64,000 bases of DNA from Cyathus striatus (Eukaryota; Basidiomycota; Agaricomycetes; Agaricales; Nidulariaceae). The DNA lies in contig JAOVFP010000011.1 in assembly GCA_025738555.1 (NCBI GenBank), forward strand, positions 2,914,001-2,978,000, given 5' to 3'. Made by a program: the position numbers and the translations under genes. Positions 12,027 through 22,949 of the stretch are shown in pieces. The notes under the pieces are model-generated. The model was not told the origin of the DNA, did no database searches, and saw nothing but the letters and a program-made list of their open reading frames with translations. Positions within the stretch are counted from its first letter, which is position 1, and every line of letters begins with the position of its first letter.

Positions 12027-12590
12027 TACATGACAGGAGTATTATACAAGCAAATGTGAGAAGTTTGACAGCTAAGTGTGACAGCTATAAACAACAAGAC
12101 AAATGTGGAATATGTGACATATGTAAATGTGTAATATATGTAAGAGTGTGATATACATGATAAAATGTGACATATGTAAAAGTGTGATGTGTGTGACAAA
12201 ATGTGACGTGTCTAAAAGTGTGACATGTGTGACAACGTGTGACGTGTTTAAATGTGTGACATGTGTGACAATGTGTGATGTGTTTAAATGTGTGACATAT
12301 CTAAAAGTGTGATGTGTGTGACAAAATGTGACATGTCAAAAAGTGTGACATGTGGTGAAAAAGTGTGACATGTTTAAAAGTGTGACATGTCTAAAAGTAT
12401 GACATGTGTGACATGTGTGACAATGTGTGACGTGTAACATGTGTAACATATCGAAATGTGTGACAAAATGTGACGTGTCAAAAAGTGTGACATGTGACAA
12501 AATATAATGTTTGTGACAATGTGTGACATGTGTAAAAGTGTGACATATGTCACACATGTCACACAGTGTGACACAATGTGACATACATGA
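12027..12590. repeat. Right-arm TGTGACA satellite
   Basis: Reverse complement of the left-arm block at about 5925-6640, with matching unit order and a few units gained or lost. Similarity begins at the unique sequence ACATGACAGGAGTATTATAC. Confidence 0.9.
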
Positions 12591-12609
12591 ACAACCTATT
12601 ACACCACCT

Positions 12610-13440
12610 GCATGACCTAATGATCACTTATAATCACTTATAAGTGTGGGAATATTCTGCTAATATTTTAGTAAATGATCACATTTGAATGTGGGAACAA
12701 TCTGCTAGTCCTATCATAAATGATCATATTTGAGCGTGGGAATATTCTGCTAGTATTATCATAAGTGATCATATTTGAGCGTGGGAATATTCTGCTAGTA
12801 TTATCATAAATGATCATATTTGAGCATGGGAATATTCTGCTAGTATTATCATAAATGATCACATTTGATTGTGAGAATATTCTGGTGGTAATATGTAAAT
12901 GATCACATTTGAGTGTGTGAATACTGTGGTAGTCCTATTGTAAATGATCAGATATGAGCATGGGAACAATCTGCTAGTATTATAGTAAATGATCACATTT
13001 GAGTGTGAGCAATTAGCTAGTTCTATGTAAATGATCACATTTGAGCATGGGAATATTCTGCTAGTATTATTGTAAATGATCACATTTGAGTGTGAGCAAT
13101 TAGCTAGTCCTATGTAAATGATCACATTTGAGCATGGGAATATTCTGCTAGTATTATTGTAAATGATCACATTTGAGTGTGAGCAATCAGCTAGTTCTAT
13201 GTAAATGATCACATTTGAGCATGGGAATATTCTGCTAGTATTATAGTAAATGATCACATTTGAGCATGGGAATATTTTGCTAGTCCTATGGTAAATGATC
13301 ACATTTGAGCATGAGCAATTAGCTAGTTCTATGTAAATGATTACATTTGAGCATGGGAATATTCTGCTAGTATTATAGTAAATGATCACATTTGAGCATA
13401 GTAATGTTCTGCTAGTTCTATGGTAAATGATCACATTTGA
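12610..13440. repeat. Right-arm minisatellite, 42-45 bp units
   Basis: Reverse complement of 4927-5880. Unit order is largely mirrored but copy number differs between the arms, showing unit gain or loss after arm duplication. The minus strand reads open for 191 codons because of unit periodicity; not a gene. Confidence 0.9.
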
Positions 13441-13450
13441 TTGCCTAAGC

Positions 13451-13511
13451 GATCATTTTTTGCCCTGGTAAAATGATTGCCACAATCATTTTACCAGGGC
13501 AAAAAATGATC
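13451..13511. repeat. Perfect 61-bp hairpin near the right end
   Basis: Two 29-base arms (GATCATTTTTTGCCC.. and ..GGGCAAAAAATGATC) are exact reverse complements around a CCA loop. The left end of the foldback element lacks it. It could form a very stable cruciform or RNA hairpin. Confidence 0.95.
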
Positions 13512-13530
13512 ACGATGGCTGACACCACTC

Positions 13531-13537
13531 GACGTCC
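13531..13537. repeat. Right target-site duplication of the foldback element
   Basis: GACGTCC, identical to 4915-4921. Confidence 0.7.
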
Positions 13538-14810
13538 ATCTGGCTGCGATTCATCTCCTAGAACATATATCGACACACTCTAGATGCTACAGAGTATTTG
13601 TCAGCTTGGGTTGTATCAGGGAGTACTATGAAGGGCTTAGTATGTTCCTGAGCAAGGCTTTAGGAGTGCAGGAACTCGCTATCACTCATCATTGCAAAAA
13701 CAAGGATGACGATACTTTCCTTGCAGAGCCGTGCGTTATTGGGTCTATTGCTGTCATCCTGGCGAGTCTCCCCCCTTCTTGTATGTGCGTTGGGTTTGAC
13801 GGCACAGGTGCTCCTCAAGTTACCAGTGTAACTGTATCGCCATTGCCATGTCTGCCGCAGATCCCTTATGAAAGGATTAGAGATAATATTGCTGCTAGGC
13901 TCCAGAACCTCCATATATCAACCCACACCTTCAGTAACAAAAGCATGATCAACTTGCTGTCGATACTTTTAAGTGGGCCGTCTCTAAATTTCTTGAGTAT
14001 CAGGGGGAGTAGTGGAAAGGATATTGAGCCAGTCCTACTTTGTGGGTCTATGTCAAACCTTAGGACGCTCCTGATTACATGCGACGAACCATTCATGTTT
14101 GGGTCCTGCTCTACGTCTTCGTTGTCCCAGCTACAATGATTATGGATATGCAGTACACAGCATGAGAGTTGGTTGGTCAGTAAAGGGTCCATCAGGATAC
14201 CAAAGAATGTTACCGACATAACATGCACCGAGGACTTCAAGCTGACCAATATCTCATCCCCACTGAAGGCAGTTCAGCTTCGATTAACAGATGGCTTTCC
14301 AAACCCATATACCCACGAATTCTGCAAGTCAATGGTGAACATCACCTCCCCTCTTCAACATTCTCACCGGCTCGGCACCAATGCCAGCATCAATATTGTA
14401 CTTCCCTACTCACTCGACAAACATATAAAAGCAGACATACCATGCCAATGCTCTATTCCAGATGTGAATGCCATATGCAAATGCCAAAATCTGGAGATCA
14501 ACCATCAGTATTCAGAGCTATTGTATTATGTGCATTGTTTTACCTTATTACTGCCTTTTTTCTAACAAGTTGCGATCAGGATTACTACACAAAGTTGCTC
14601 GAGAGTGCTTCAAAGCTATGGAAACTAACCATACACCCCCCTTATGGGAGTAGTACACAGTTCACAGACAGCAAAGAGGGTATGCAAACCTTCATCGCAA
14701 CACTTCATACATACTGTCCCGACCTTGAATCAGTTAGTTGCTCTCACGACATATGGAAATGCCAACTGGGGGGAGAGTTCATAAGGCTAACTATTGAAGA
14801 TTTATATTAA
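13531..14810 (+). pseudogene. F-box protein gene, 3' part
   Basis: The reading frame resumes at GAC GTC CAT in the frame left at 4920 and encodes DVHLAAIHLLEHIS..RCYRVF, then regularly spaced Leu-containing stretches resembling the divergent leucine-rich C-terminal regions of fungal F-box proteins. TGA at 14137-14139 interrupts an otherwise continuous frame to about 14521. A GTATTATG..CTAACAAG intron (about 14522-14569) then joins to CDQDYYTKLLESASKLWKL and a stop at 14808-14810. The gene has therefore suffered both the insertion and a nonsense change. The leucine-rich assignment is tentative. Confidence 0.6.
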
Positions 14811-15087
14811 ACAGCTTGACTAGGGCACTTGCAGCTTGTTTTATATACAGCGAACAATAGTATTTATTACCTTACCAATAGGATCTACAAATAAAGTTTC
14901 TAAAGAATGTACTAAAAGTCCTATAACAAATTTTTGCAAGTTAGGATAAGTCATCTTTAAGCTAACATACACATACTTGAATAAACGGCTTCAAGGCCAG
15001 AACTCCATCGCTCCACTTGCATTTAATAGCAGGGTAAATTTGGGTTTTGTTAGAAATTATGTGAACACAATCGTCCAGTAAATCCTT

Positions 15088-18000
15088 TCAAAGACCTACA
15101 CCAAACTCTTTGAAGTTGTCAAATGCACTTGCTACATCTGCTTGCCCACTGTAAGGGTGAACTGTGACATGAACCTGCAGTTGACAGGCTACAACAAATA
15201 TAGTTCGAATCACTGCTGGAATTAGTTGCGAAGAGTCTGGGTCCCTGTAGAATATGATACTATTCCTTGCCGTGTTATGTTTTGATGATAATTGATGTCC
15301 ACTGACTGTGTAATGATTGTACTGGGTCACCATAGCAGAATTACCTCCCAAACCCGCTGCTTCAGCAACATCAGTGTCAAGCTTGATCCGCTTTCCACCT
15401 ATGGGTTGATGTATGTCATCCGCCAAGAATTGCATATCACTTATTAGAGTCCCTGATTGAATATCGGGATAGCAGTCTTCGATGATTTTACTGCTCTGTT
15501 TGAGAATTTCAGGACACTCTGGGTGCTGTAAGAATACCCGAAGTTCTGATGCAGCACAGAAAGCTCTCAGCATAGATGCTTCCAGCTCTCCTAGAAGGGC
15601 CTTTAGTATGGATTCTACATGATTGATGATCAGGACAAACCAAATTTGAAGTTAATGTTCTTCTTCTGCAGGTTACCGATTACCCGTTCAAACGGAAACA
15701 TCCACCAGCCATGAATAGGCCCAAACAAGTGTAATTGTTCTGCCAGGTGAACTGCATTATGATGTATAGGATGGAGATTGATGTCAGGCCTCAGCTCTCG
15801 AATTGAGCAAAGATACACTAACATAAACTTCTTGTATTCCAGGTCATGATGACCAGGTTTTACTCGGTGAGAGGTAGCATATCTGATAGCAGTAGCAAGA
15901 AGCAATGTGCTTTCCAGTGCCATTTGTTTCTTTCCACCCATTAATGATTCGTCAGTTTCGCTGTCCCACATCTTCACCAATGAAACAGTCAAGTTGAAGT
16001 CGATACACGTTTGCCATTGATCGGCTTTCAATTTACCATGAGAAGGTGAACCAAAGTTCGCTGGTGGACCTGCCTGCCAACTTGGATGGATGGTGTGTAA
16101 AATGTCTTCTTGGATACGTTTCAAGTCATTGTGATCGAGAAGAGGGATGCTAGAGTGTGCATCAACAGTGGCCAACTCATTGATATCAATCTCAATACCA
16201 GCCAGCTCGCTGATGACTCCATGCATTGCTGGGCAGGCTTCATCACCCCCTCCAGACCTTGAGCTGTCAAGCTTTCAACTAATCAATGATGGTGAATTGT
16301 TTTGAAAGGAATGACTTACAAGCACATTAACATAATTCTGCTTCTTAACTCGCCGACCCATATGTTTGAGCCTGCCTAAGACACCAAAATGCTGGCAGAG
16401 TGATCGCAATACCGGTATAGACAATCTACGCAGGCTAGATGATGTTGGCTGGGATGACATCACCTGTAGCCCTTTCTGAATAGCCTTTGCTGTAGGCTCC
16501 TCCACCTCCGGCTTCTCATTAAGTTCCAGGTTTTCATCCCAATTCATACCTATGATGACGTGAAAATGATGTTTTACGAGACCTAGATAAAAGTTGTGCA
16601 TCCCATCAACAACCGTGTACTTCATCAGGTCCCAATATTCAAGCCGAAGAAGCTCAGACCAACGAATCCCGTTCTTTTTGAAGAGCTGATCTCTTTGGGA
16701 TTTACTAGCAGCATCTCGCCAGGCCATCACAGCTTTAAGATGTTCTTCATAGGTAACTGGTGTCCAGCCAACTGATGAGCAGTTAATATTGTTGATATCC
16801 TGCTTCCTGAGATGGCACAATGAACAAAAGATTGTCGCAGAATGGGATGTGCATCCTGTCAGCTTGTGAGAACCTGGTAAATCACATACTGCGGGAACAA
16901 TGGCCTCCCAACCACAAATCCCATTAGGATGTTGATGTGTGCAACTATACCAAGTACCCTTATGATAGCTCTGGTGGAAAACATCTATAAGTGGAGCAAG
17001 ATATGGATTCAGGCCATCTAAAGATGGTTGGCAAGGTCCCGGTATCAACCCGGCAAGATATATATTCTCTGGTTGATAACACATGCTTGCGGGTAAGCTA
17101 AGACATACAAGTGCCAATGACCCCACTGACGCTGACTTTCCTGTGGCTTTGTTGTGATATGGATTGAAGGCATCATAGCTGATGCTCCAGAGTGTATGTA
17201 GTTCCTCATTAGAGTCAACAAAAACTTTCCCATCTGCATCAGTGAACTGGCAAATTGCTGCTGCCTGATTAATATCTCAAAAGCCATCATGGGTCAAGGC
17301 TTGTCTGGTCTGCCTAATCAATTCCTCGACACCAGGGTGCATGTACAGTGTGCCCACGAAGGCTGTGAAGTCTTGCATAACATATGGCTATGCCGGAACC
17401 ACAATGGTCACACCGTTCCGAACAGCATGTTTCATTAAGCGCACTCCACATGGCTTTGCATTAGCAAAGCGTTTGAATGTACAGTGAAGCAGGTAGGCAT
17501 CCTTTACACCCAGGGGATAAATTGAAGCACAAGATGGGCAGGTGGCATAGGTTGTTGTTTTGGGTTCCAAATCAAACATTTTCCTCGCTGTCTGCAGGTC
17601 GTCCGGTATTGATCCCAGGAGCAGTGTCTGATCAGTTGAGGTAGTGGCACTCAGCAGAAGCTTGGCCATTTGGAGGATGAAGTTGCAAGTAGGGCATGCA
17701 GCATTCACAAAAACACTAACAGCAACCATAAGGAAAAGGCAAACTGCCAGAGCTGGATGGCTGAGGCGTAGGGGGTGGTCAAAGTGAACATCTGTTGAAT
17801 GAGTTATTTATTGCACTATCCCCAGTACTAAGCTACTTACCAGTGTTATAGGATTTCCCATAGGGAAAGGCCAAATTACTCCAGCGTTCTACGCGCTTTT
17901 GAATATCTGCTAGTAGCGAGCCCACATCCGTATGCACTGAACTTTTGAACAATTCGTTTGCACCATCTCCAGAGGTCGGGACAAGACGAACCTGAGCTAT

Positions 18001-18444
18001 AAGATCTAGCAGCCAGGACTCTTGGCTCAAGAGATAAGCATGAGCCTGACTCCTAATGGGAAATCTGGCGGCTTCGTCCTGCATAGCTGGATTCCGTGTT
18101 CTGTTTTCAAGCCATTCTTGAAAGACTGCACGAATACTGTCGCAACAAAGCGTTAGACTATTGTCACACTCCAGTAAGTGCTGGAACGTCAGTTGCACAT
18201 CTATCTTATAGGGAGAAGGTTGGGGAATCGAAGGCAGAGGTATGTCCTGGGGAGAATATGGGCCAGCTTCAGCAAGAGTAAGCGAAAACACTTGATCTTC
18301 AATGCCTCGAAGATCGTCTTCAGCATTATTTTCACTCACATGCATGATAAGGTCCAATTTGGTCATCATGACCACATTGCATTTCCTGCAATAGCAGATT
18401 GCTAGTTTCTTCTCCTTCTTTGGATGGGGCATATTCCTCTTCAA
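15088..18444 (-). pseudogene. Plavaka-type (Transposase_21/CACTA-like) transposase, decayed
   Basis: The frame starts at 18444 with a Lys-rich stretch and CYCRKCNVVM, a remnant of the N-terminal zinc finger usual in this family. The core (about 17370-16275) contains GSLALVCLSLPASMCYQPEN, AGLIPGPCQPSLDGLNPYL, AVCDLPGSHKLTGCTSHSA with FCSLCHL, RWSELLRLEYWDLMKYTVVD and GMHNFYLGLVKHHF. These match the basidiomycete tnp2/Plavaka transposases I know. The C-terminal part (16226-15088) includes HNAVHLAEQLHLFGPIHGWW and RVIGNLQKKN. Damage: TAG at about 17388, TGA at 17277-17279 and a frameshift near 15625. I could not find convincing terminal inverted repeats, so element borders are unknown; it starts about 280 bp downstream of the F-box gene end. 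Confidence 0.75.
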
Positions 18445-19037
18445 AGAGTGATTAGTATATAGGTAGAAGCAATGGCTGGGAATGTACCTGAAACTTGATA
18501 TAATACTGGAGATGCAGCAGCGATACAGCTTTTAAAGTCAGTGAGACATGATACTTGATATATATAGAATAAAGGACATACTGACATGACAACTTCTGGT
18601 TTAACCAATTGAATCAGACCAATGAAGGCGCTTATAAAACAAGACCACCGTTGCTCACAATAAGCGGAACAAGGTAGGACACAAGTCCAGATGAAGGAAT
18701 ACCTATAATGTTAATATATAAGTCAGAACATGAAGAATGATGTCACAGCAATGAATTCCATGCCTTTACATCTGAGCTTGCATCGAACCTTTACACTAGA
18801 TACATTACCTGAACCTTGGCACACCCTTACCCTATGCAAAGAGTGGCCACTTGAAGTCCAATCCCATCGACAACAACCACTTCGAGATCAGTCACTTCAT
18901 GACAGAAAGTTGGTCTCTAAGCCATGAGGTGAATTGGGTCGACCAGGGAGGGGTGGGTATTCACTACATTCAATTTTGGGCTGGGACAAAAATCAGTATA
19001 AAAATGTGCAGGTAATAATTATTTATGCTCACCCAAA
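18445..19037. other. Intergenic stretch without a recognised gene
   Basis: Between the Plavaka-like transposase and a small plus-strand gene. TATAAAA lies near 18995 (CAGTATAAAAATG), about 40 bp upstream of the ATG at 19038, and may be its core promoter. Nothing else recognised. Confidence 0.3.
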
Positions 19038-19300
19038 ATGGCTTTAACACCACAACAGCAGTTCGCGAAGGATTGTGTTTCTGAGCACTTGATCAAGGGT
19101 CAGCCATTCAAGAAACAGCCGAAGGAGAAGATTGACCTCATTATTGACTTGGTAAGGGTTTCTGTACTCTTTAGTTTCAGTACTTGTCTAATGTTAATAT
19201 GTAGATGAATCAAAAATTTCCTGTACTACTAGATTATGAAAAGAACTGGGCAGCCATTGACTTTATATATGGATGTACTAAGAATTGTTCAAGGCAGTGA
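19038..19300 (+). CDS. Small two-exon hypothetical protein, 69 residues
   Basis: Exon 1, 19038-19151 (38 codons, ends KIDLIIDL); intron 19152-19204 (GTAAGG..TGTAG); exon 2, 19205-19300 (MNQKFPVLLDYEKNWAAIDF..CSRQ, TGA). The N-terminal half is rich in Lys/Gln and probably helical. Exon 2 resembles the last exon of the gene at 1370-2037 (YPDLLKYDNNW). The stop is a TGA, the codon that marks decay elsewhere in this window, so the protein could once have been longer. Function is unknown. Confidence 0.5.
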
Positions 19301-19314
19301 AAATGACCTTGAGT

Positions 19315-19432
19315 CCATTATACGAAGACAATGTCCATGTTATTCTATGATGATATCTACAGTCAATACAGTCCATTATACGAAGACAGTGTCCATGTTA
19401 TATAACCACGACGATATCTACAGTCAATACAG
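19315..19432. repeat. Tandem duplication, about 60 bp, two units
   Basis: Two units start TCCATTATACGAAGACA and end GATATCTACAGTCAATACAG, differing by a few bases. Confidence 0.8.
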
Positions 19433-20914
19433 TCATAATCACTACATATATACAGCGAATGTAGGCTATAATGCTGTCCCTATAGGTATATATGAAGTCC
19501 TATTAAAGTCCTACCATATCAACTTTGGATCAGCCATTACTTCTTCAGCACAGACTGTAGAAACAAACAAACGATCATCAGACTTAGAAACACTTAAGTA
19601 CAAAAGTAACATACCATATCAGGCAGATCTTCAACAGGACCGGCCTCAATGGCAGCTTTTTGTCCTGTACTAAGAGATTTGTACCAAGTTGTATCATAGA
19701 AATTGATTGGAAGTCTCTGAACACATATTTGCTCTGGTGACAGTTCGTTTGTCTCAGATGGAGGAGACTTAGATGAAGCTCCATTGTACTCCCTGACGCA
19801 ATGAACATTTCCACCTCCCTTTCTTAGTCCAGTGCTATATGCCTCCATGTTCCGGAACAACAAAGAAATACTATCGTTAAGCCAGGCTTTCTTCTTTCAA
19901 TGAACAACTTTGTTTTGGGTACTTGTACCTTCAACTTCGGTTTCGTCTGAGCTCATCCCCATAGCTCCCAATGCATTGTGGACGTGTTCGACACCCCTCC
20001 AAAACTGATGGTTTTCAGTGTTATTGGTCAGGCGAGCCGAAACAACTTTCCCTCTGCGTTTCCATGTCTGAAAGTGCATTCAGTATGTGAAAGTAATATG
20101 AAGTTAAACTATACACGTACCCCTTCCCGACAAGTAAACCTATGATTCCTTGCTTTCTCTTCGGCTTCAGCAGTAGCTAACTCAGACTCCTTTATGGGAT
20201 CGATACTTCACTGTAACCGCCTGTACTTTAGAGCACTCCATTGTAGTCTTTCACTGATCTTCTTCACCAGCTTCACCATTGTCTCTTCTCCCTTAGGAAC
20301 ATGGAAATTGACTTGACCATTCAGCACAATCTGGTAATCCAAGGCAAGGAGCTGAATCATCTCCCTGTTCCACTTGGAAGTGAAGGGCACCATCCAATTC
20401 AATTTTGGCAATGCTGTGTTTAGAGTCAGCTTGCGGTCCCTGAACTGTTCGAGTTCTTCTGCAGATGGACAGACAAATTCCGAAGTGTGAGTGTACCACA
20501 GCCTTTTTGTCTCGTTCAGGTAGGTGCGGAGATGTTGCTACGAAAAGGTTAACCTATGTGTCGAAGAATAGAGACATGAACATACATCAAACATCTGATC
20601 ATCTTCTTCCTTTTTCTTACACTTTCTTGAGGAAGGGACTAGGATACTGTTATCACCTTGGACATTGTTCTCAGTTTCATCCCCGCTATCCATGGGGTCA
20701 TCCACATCCTCTGAAGGAGAGGATGTTTGACCTTTGCCTTTGCCTTTGCCTTTGCCTTGGGGACTTTCAGTGGAGCATATTTCCGAAATAATCTCTTGGA
20801 TGGATACGTCGACTGAAGTCATCACACATCATATAACTATTGTTAACTAACAACATTAGTATGAGGTGCACTACTATATAAGAAGACCTCACCCATTCAG
20901 GAGAAAGACAGACA

Positions 20915-21340
20915 TTGAGAGCAGGACCAGCCAGCTGCTGTGGGGTGGGAGGTGGGCCATTCTGCTGGTGGACATTGGGAGCAGGACCAGCCAGCTGCTG
21001 TGGGGAGGGAGGTGGGCCGTTCTGCTGGTGGATGTTGGGAGCAGGACCAGCCGGCTGCTGTGGGGAGGGAGGTGAGCCGTCCTGCTGGTAGACGTTGGGA
21101 GCAGGACCAGCCGGCTGTTGAGGGGTGGGAAGGGGGCCATCCTGCTGGTGGACATTGGGAGCAGGCCAGCTGACTGCTGAGAGTGAGAGGTAGTAGGTGG
21201 GCCGTCCTGCTGAGCATGATTGCGAGCAGGGTTGGCCGGCTGCTGAAGGGCGGGAGGTAGGCCATCCTGCTGAATGTGGTTGAGGGCAGGGTTGGCTGGT
21301 TGCTGAGGTGGACCATCCAGCTGGTGGGGAGGAGCACCAG
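20915..21340. repeat. Coding tandem repeat, QQ-DGPP-QQPA type
   Basis: Imperfect 60-bp units (GGGAGCAGGACCAGCCAGCTG..) on the plus strand. Five units read GCAGGACCAG; the unit at about 21160-21170 reads GCAGGCCAG, a one-base loss that shifts the encoded frame. Confidence 0.8.
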
Positions 21341-21649
21341 CTAGCTGCGATGGGATGGGAGGCTGACCATTCTGATGATGAGCATCGACCTCCATCGTTT
21401 CCTGCTGATGGGGGATAGGAGTCGGATTGGCCTGTTGCTGTATGATGGAAGGCTGGTTAATCTGCAGGTGATCTACCACCATGCTGGAAGAGGAATCTTG
21501 TTGAGGTGTAACTAGCTCATTGGGCATGACGGGCTGTTGAAAGCTGGACAACGAACAGTTGACATTATCGACCTGCATTGAGATAATATAGTCTGGTGGA
21601 GGACTCTCACGAAAGGCTCCTGGGATGGAAGGAGGTGAAGGTGGAGCAA

Positions 21650-21995
21650 TAATGCTACCATGCACTGCCACTCCAGGTAGCAGCGATGGATGTGCCGCCA
21701 TTGGTGGAATAGGCAGGGGTAGTGCTGGGGGTGGACGAACAATGCTCCCCAGAGAGGACTGGAAGAGAGCCGATGTTCCAGGCAGCAGAAGTGGATGCAC
21801 CACCACTGGTGGAATAGGTGGGGGTAATGCTGGGGGTGGATGAACAATGCTCCCCAGAGAGGACTGGGGGCGAGCTGACGTGACAGGTAGCAGAGACAGA
21901 TGTGCCACCGCTGCTGGAATAGGCGGGGGTAATGCTGGGGGTGGACAAACAATGCTCCCCAGAGATGATTGGGGGCGAGCTGACATTCCAGGCAG
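21650..21995. repeat. Coding tandem repeat, 126-bp units
   Basis: About three units with AATGCTCCCCAGAGA and GGTAATGCTGGGGGTGGA. Each encodes 42 residues with a PPPALPPPIP core on the minus strand. Confidence 0.8.
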
Positions 21996-22949
21996 CAGAG
22001 ATGGATGCAAGACCAATGCTGTTGACGTAGGCGCAGAGGGCATCGAGTGTTGAGGGGGTGGACCAGATGCAGCGAGTACGAGGCCCTACAGTTATATTGA
22101 ATAAGGGCATGTTGAAAAGATTAGATGGTATGTACCAGTGCACCCGCTTCAGATGACTGGGCAGGATTACCACTGAAAAATGCAGCTGAAGTTCCCGGGA
22201 GCAGACATGGCGGAAGCAATGCACATGTCAGTGTGCTCAATGTTATCAAGCTAGGTGCAGGGGATAGTGATTGGCGTGGGGGCAATCCAGATGCGCCAAG
22301 TCCAGGGCCCTACAATTGTATTCAGTGATTGACATCAAGACAGTAAAGACAGTGTACATGCCTGTGGATTAAGGAGCGCACCTTGCGAAACCTCCACCTG
22401 TGCTGGTTCATTGGGCAGAGATGGTTCTCGTTCCACTCGAATGCAAGTAAAACACCGGCCTGTAGTGTTGGTCTATAAGGCGGGAGTAAGAATTTGTTTA
22501 ATTTATAGCATATGACTTAGATGTACCTGCTTGACTGATTGTGTCCTGCCATGTAGCCTTGGTGGAACAGGCTGATATGGATGGCTGGGATCTATGGGAG
22601 GGCCTGTACCAGTAATCTAAAAAACTGGGTGTAAGAATACATATAATGGGAGTGTATGACTGGATGTACTTGCTCACTGGCAAGTCTCGTCTTGCCCTGC
22701 AGCCTTGGTGGAACAGGACAGTACAGATGGCCAGCATCTACGGGAGGACCTGCAGCAGTAATCTGAAGAGCAAATGTAAGAATTCATACAACAGTCATTT
22801 ATGACCTGATGTACCTGCTCGGCTGCTCTTGTCCTACTCCTGCGCCTTGTTTGAATAGGATCGGGAAGGCTGCCCACAGGAGGGGCTTCATCATTCGACA
22901 TGTTTGAATGAGCGACATGGCCTGCTGATGTCGCATTAAATAACACCTG

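Larger units (their letters stand above)
4922..13530. mobile_element. Foldback-type transposon with satellite-built inverted arms
   Basis: Both ends carry GTGTCAGCYATCGTGATC in inverted orientation (left from 4927, right ending near 13526). The left arm (4922 to about 6760) consists of 42-45 bp units around CTCAAATGTGATCATTTAC, then TGTCACA-type units. The right arm is the reverse complement in mirror order: about 7560-7712, then, after the hAT insertion, 12019-13530. The centre (about 6760-7560) is single copy and encodes nothing recognisable, so the element is non-autonomous. Without the 4.3-kb hAT and its duplication it is about 4.3 kb. It sits in an F-box coding exon with a 7-bp duplication. 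Such long internally repeated arms recall foldback elements such as Drosophila FB and Galileo; the transposase superfamily is unknown. Confidence 0.75.
19594..22901 (-). pseudogene. Multi-exon proline-rich protein with GMSSDE motif, decayed
   Basis: The start at 22901 encodes MSNDEAPPVGSLPDPIQTRRR. Two small exons are duplicates of each other (about 22763-22683 and 22618-22529: ITAAGPPVDAGHLYCPVPPR and ITGTGPPIDPSHPYQPVPPR). Exons near 22480-22370 and 22310-22130 precede a long Pro-rich exon (about 22085-20890) with four 126-bp units (QSSLGSIVxPPPALPPPIP) and six or more QQDGPP..QQPANPA units. Downstream exons carry an acidic/Lys linker (GKGKGKGKGQTSS; DDPMDSGDE), a folded-looking region (LNWMVPFTSKWNREMIQLL) and FWRGVEHVHNALGAMGMSSD, a motif I associate with an uncharacterised Agaricomycete family. 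TGA at 20208-20210 and 19897-19899 and a one-base deletion near 21166 break it. Exon joins are predicted by eye. Confidence 0.55.

Noticed and set aside
14820..19000. CACTA-type terminal repeats for the Plavaka-like element (CACTTGCAGC near 14827)
   Set aside because: No inverted partner was found on the other side within 19.1 kb.
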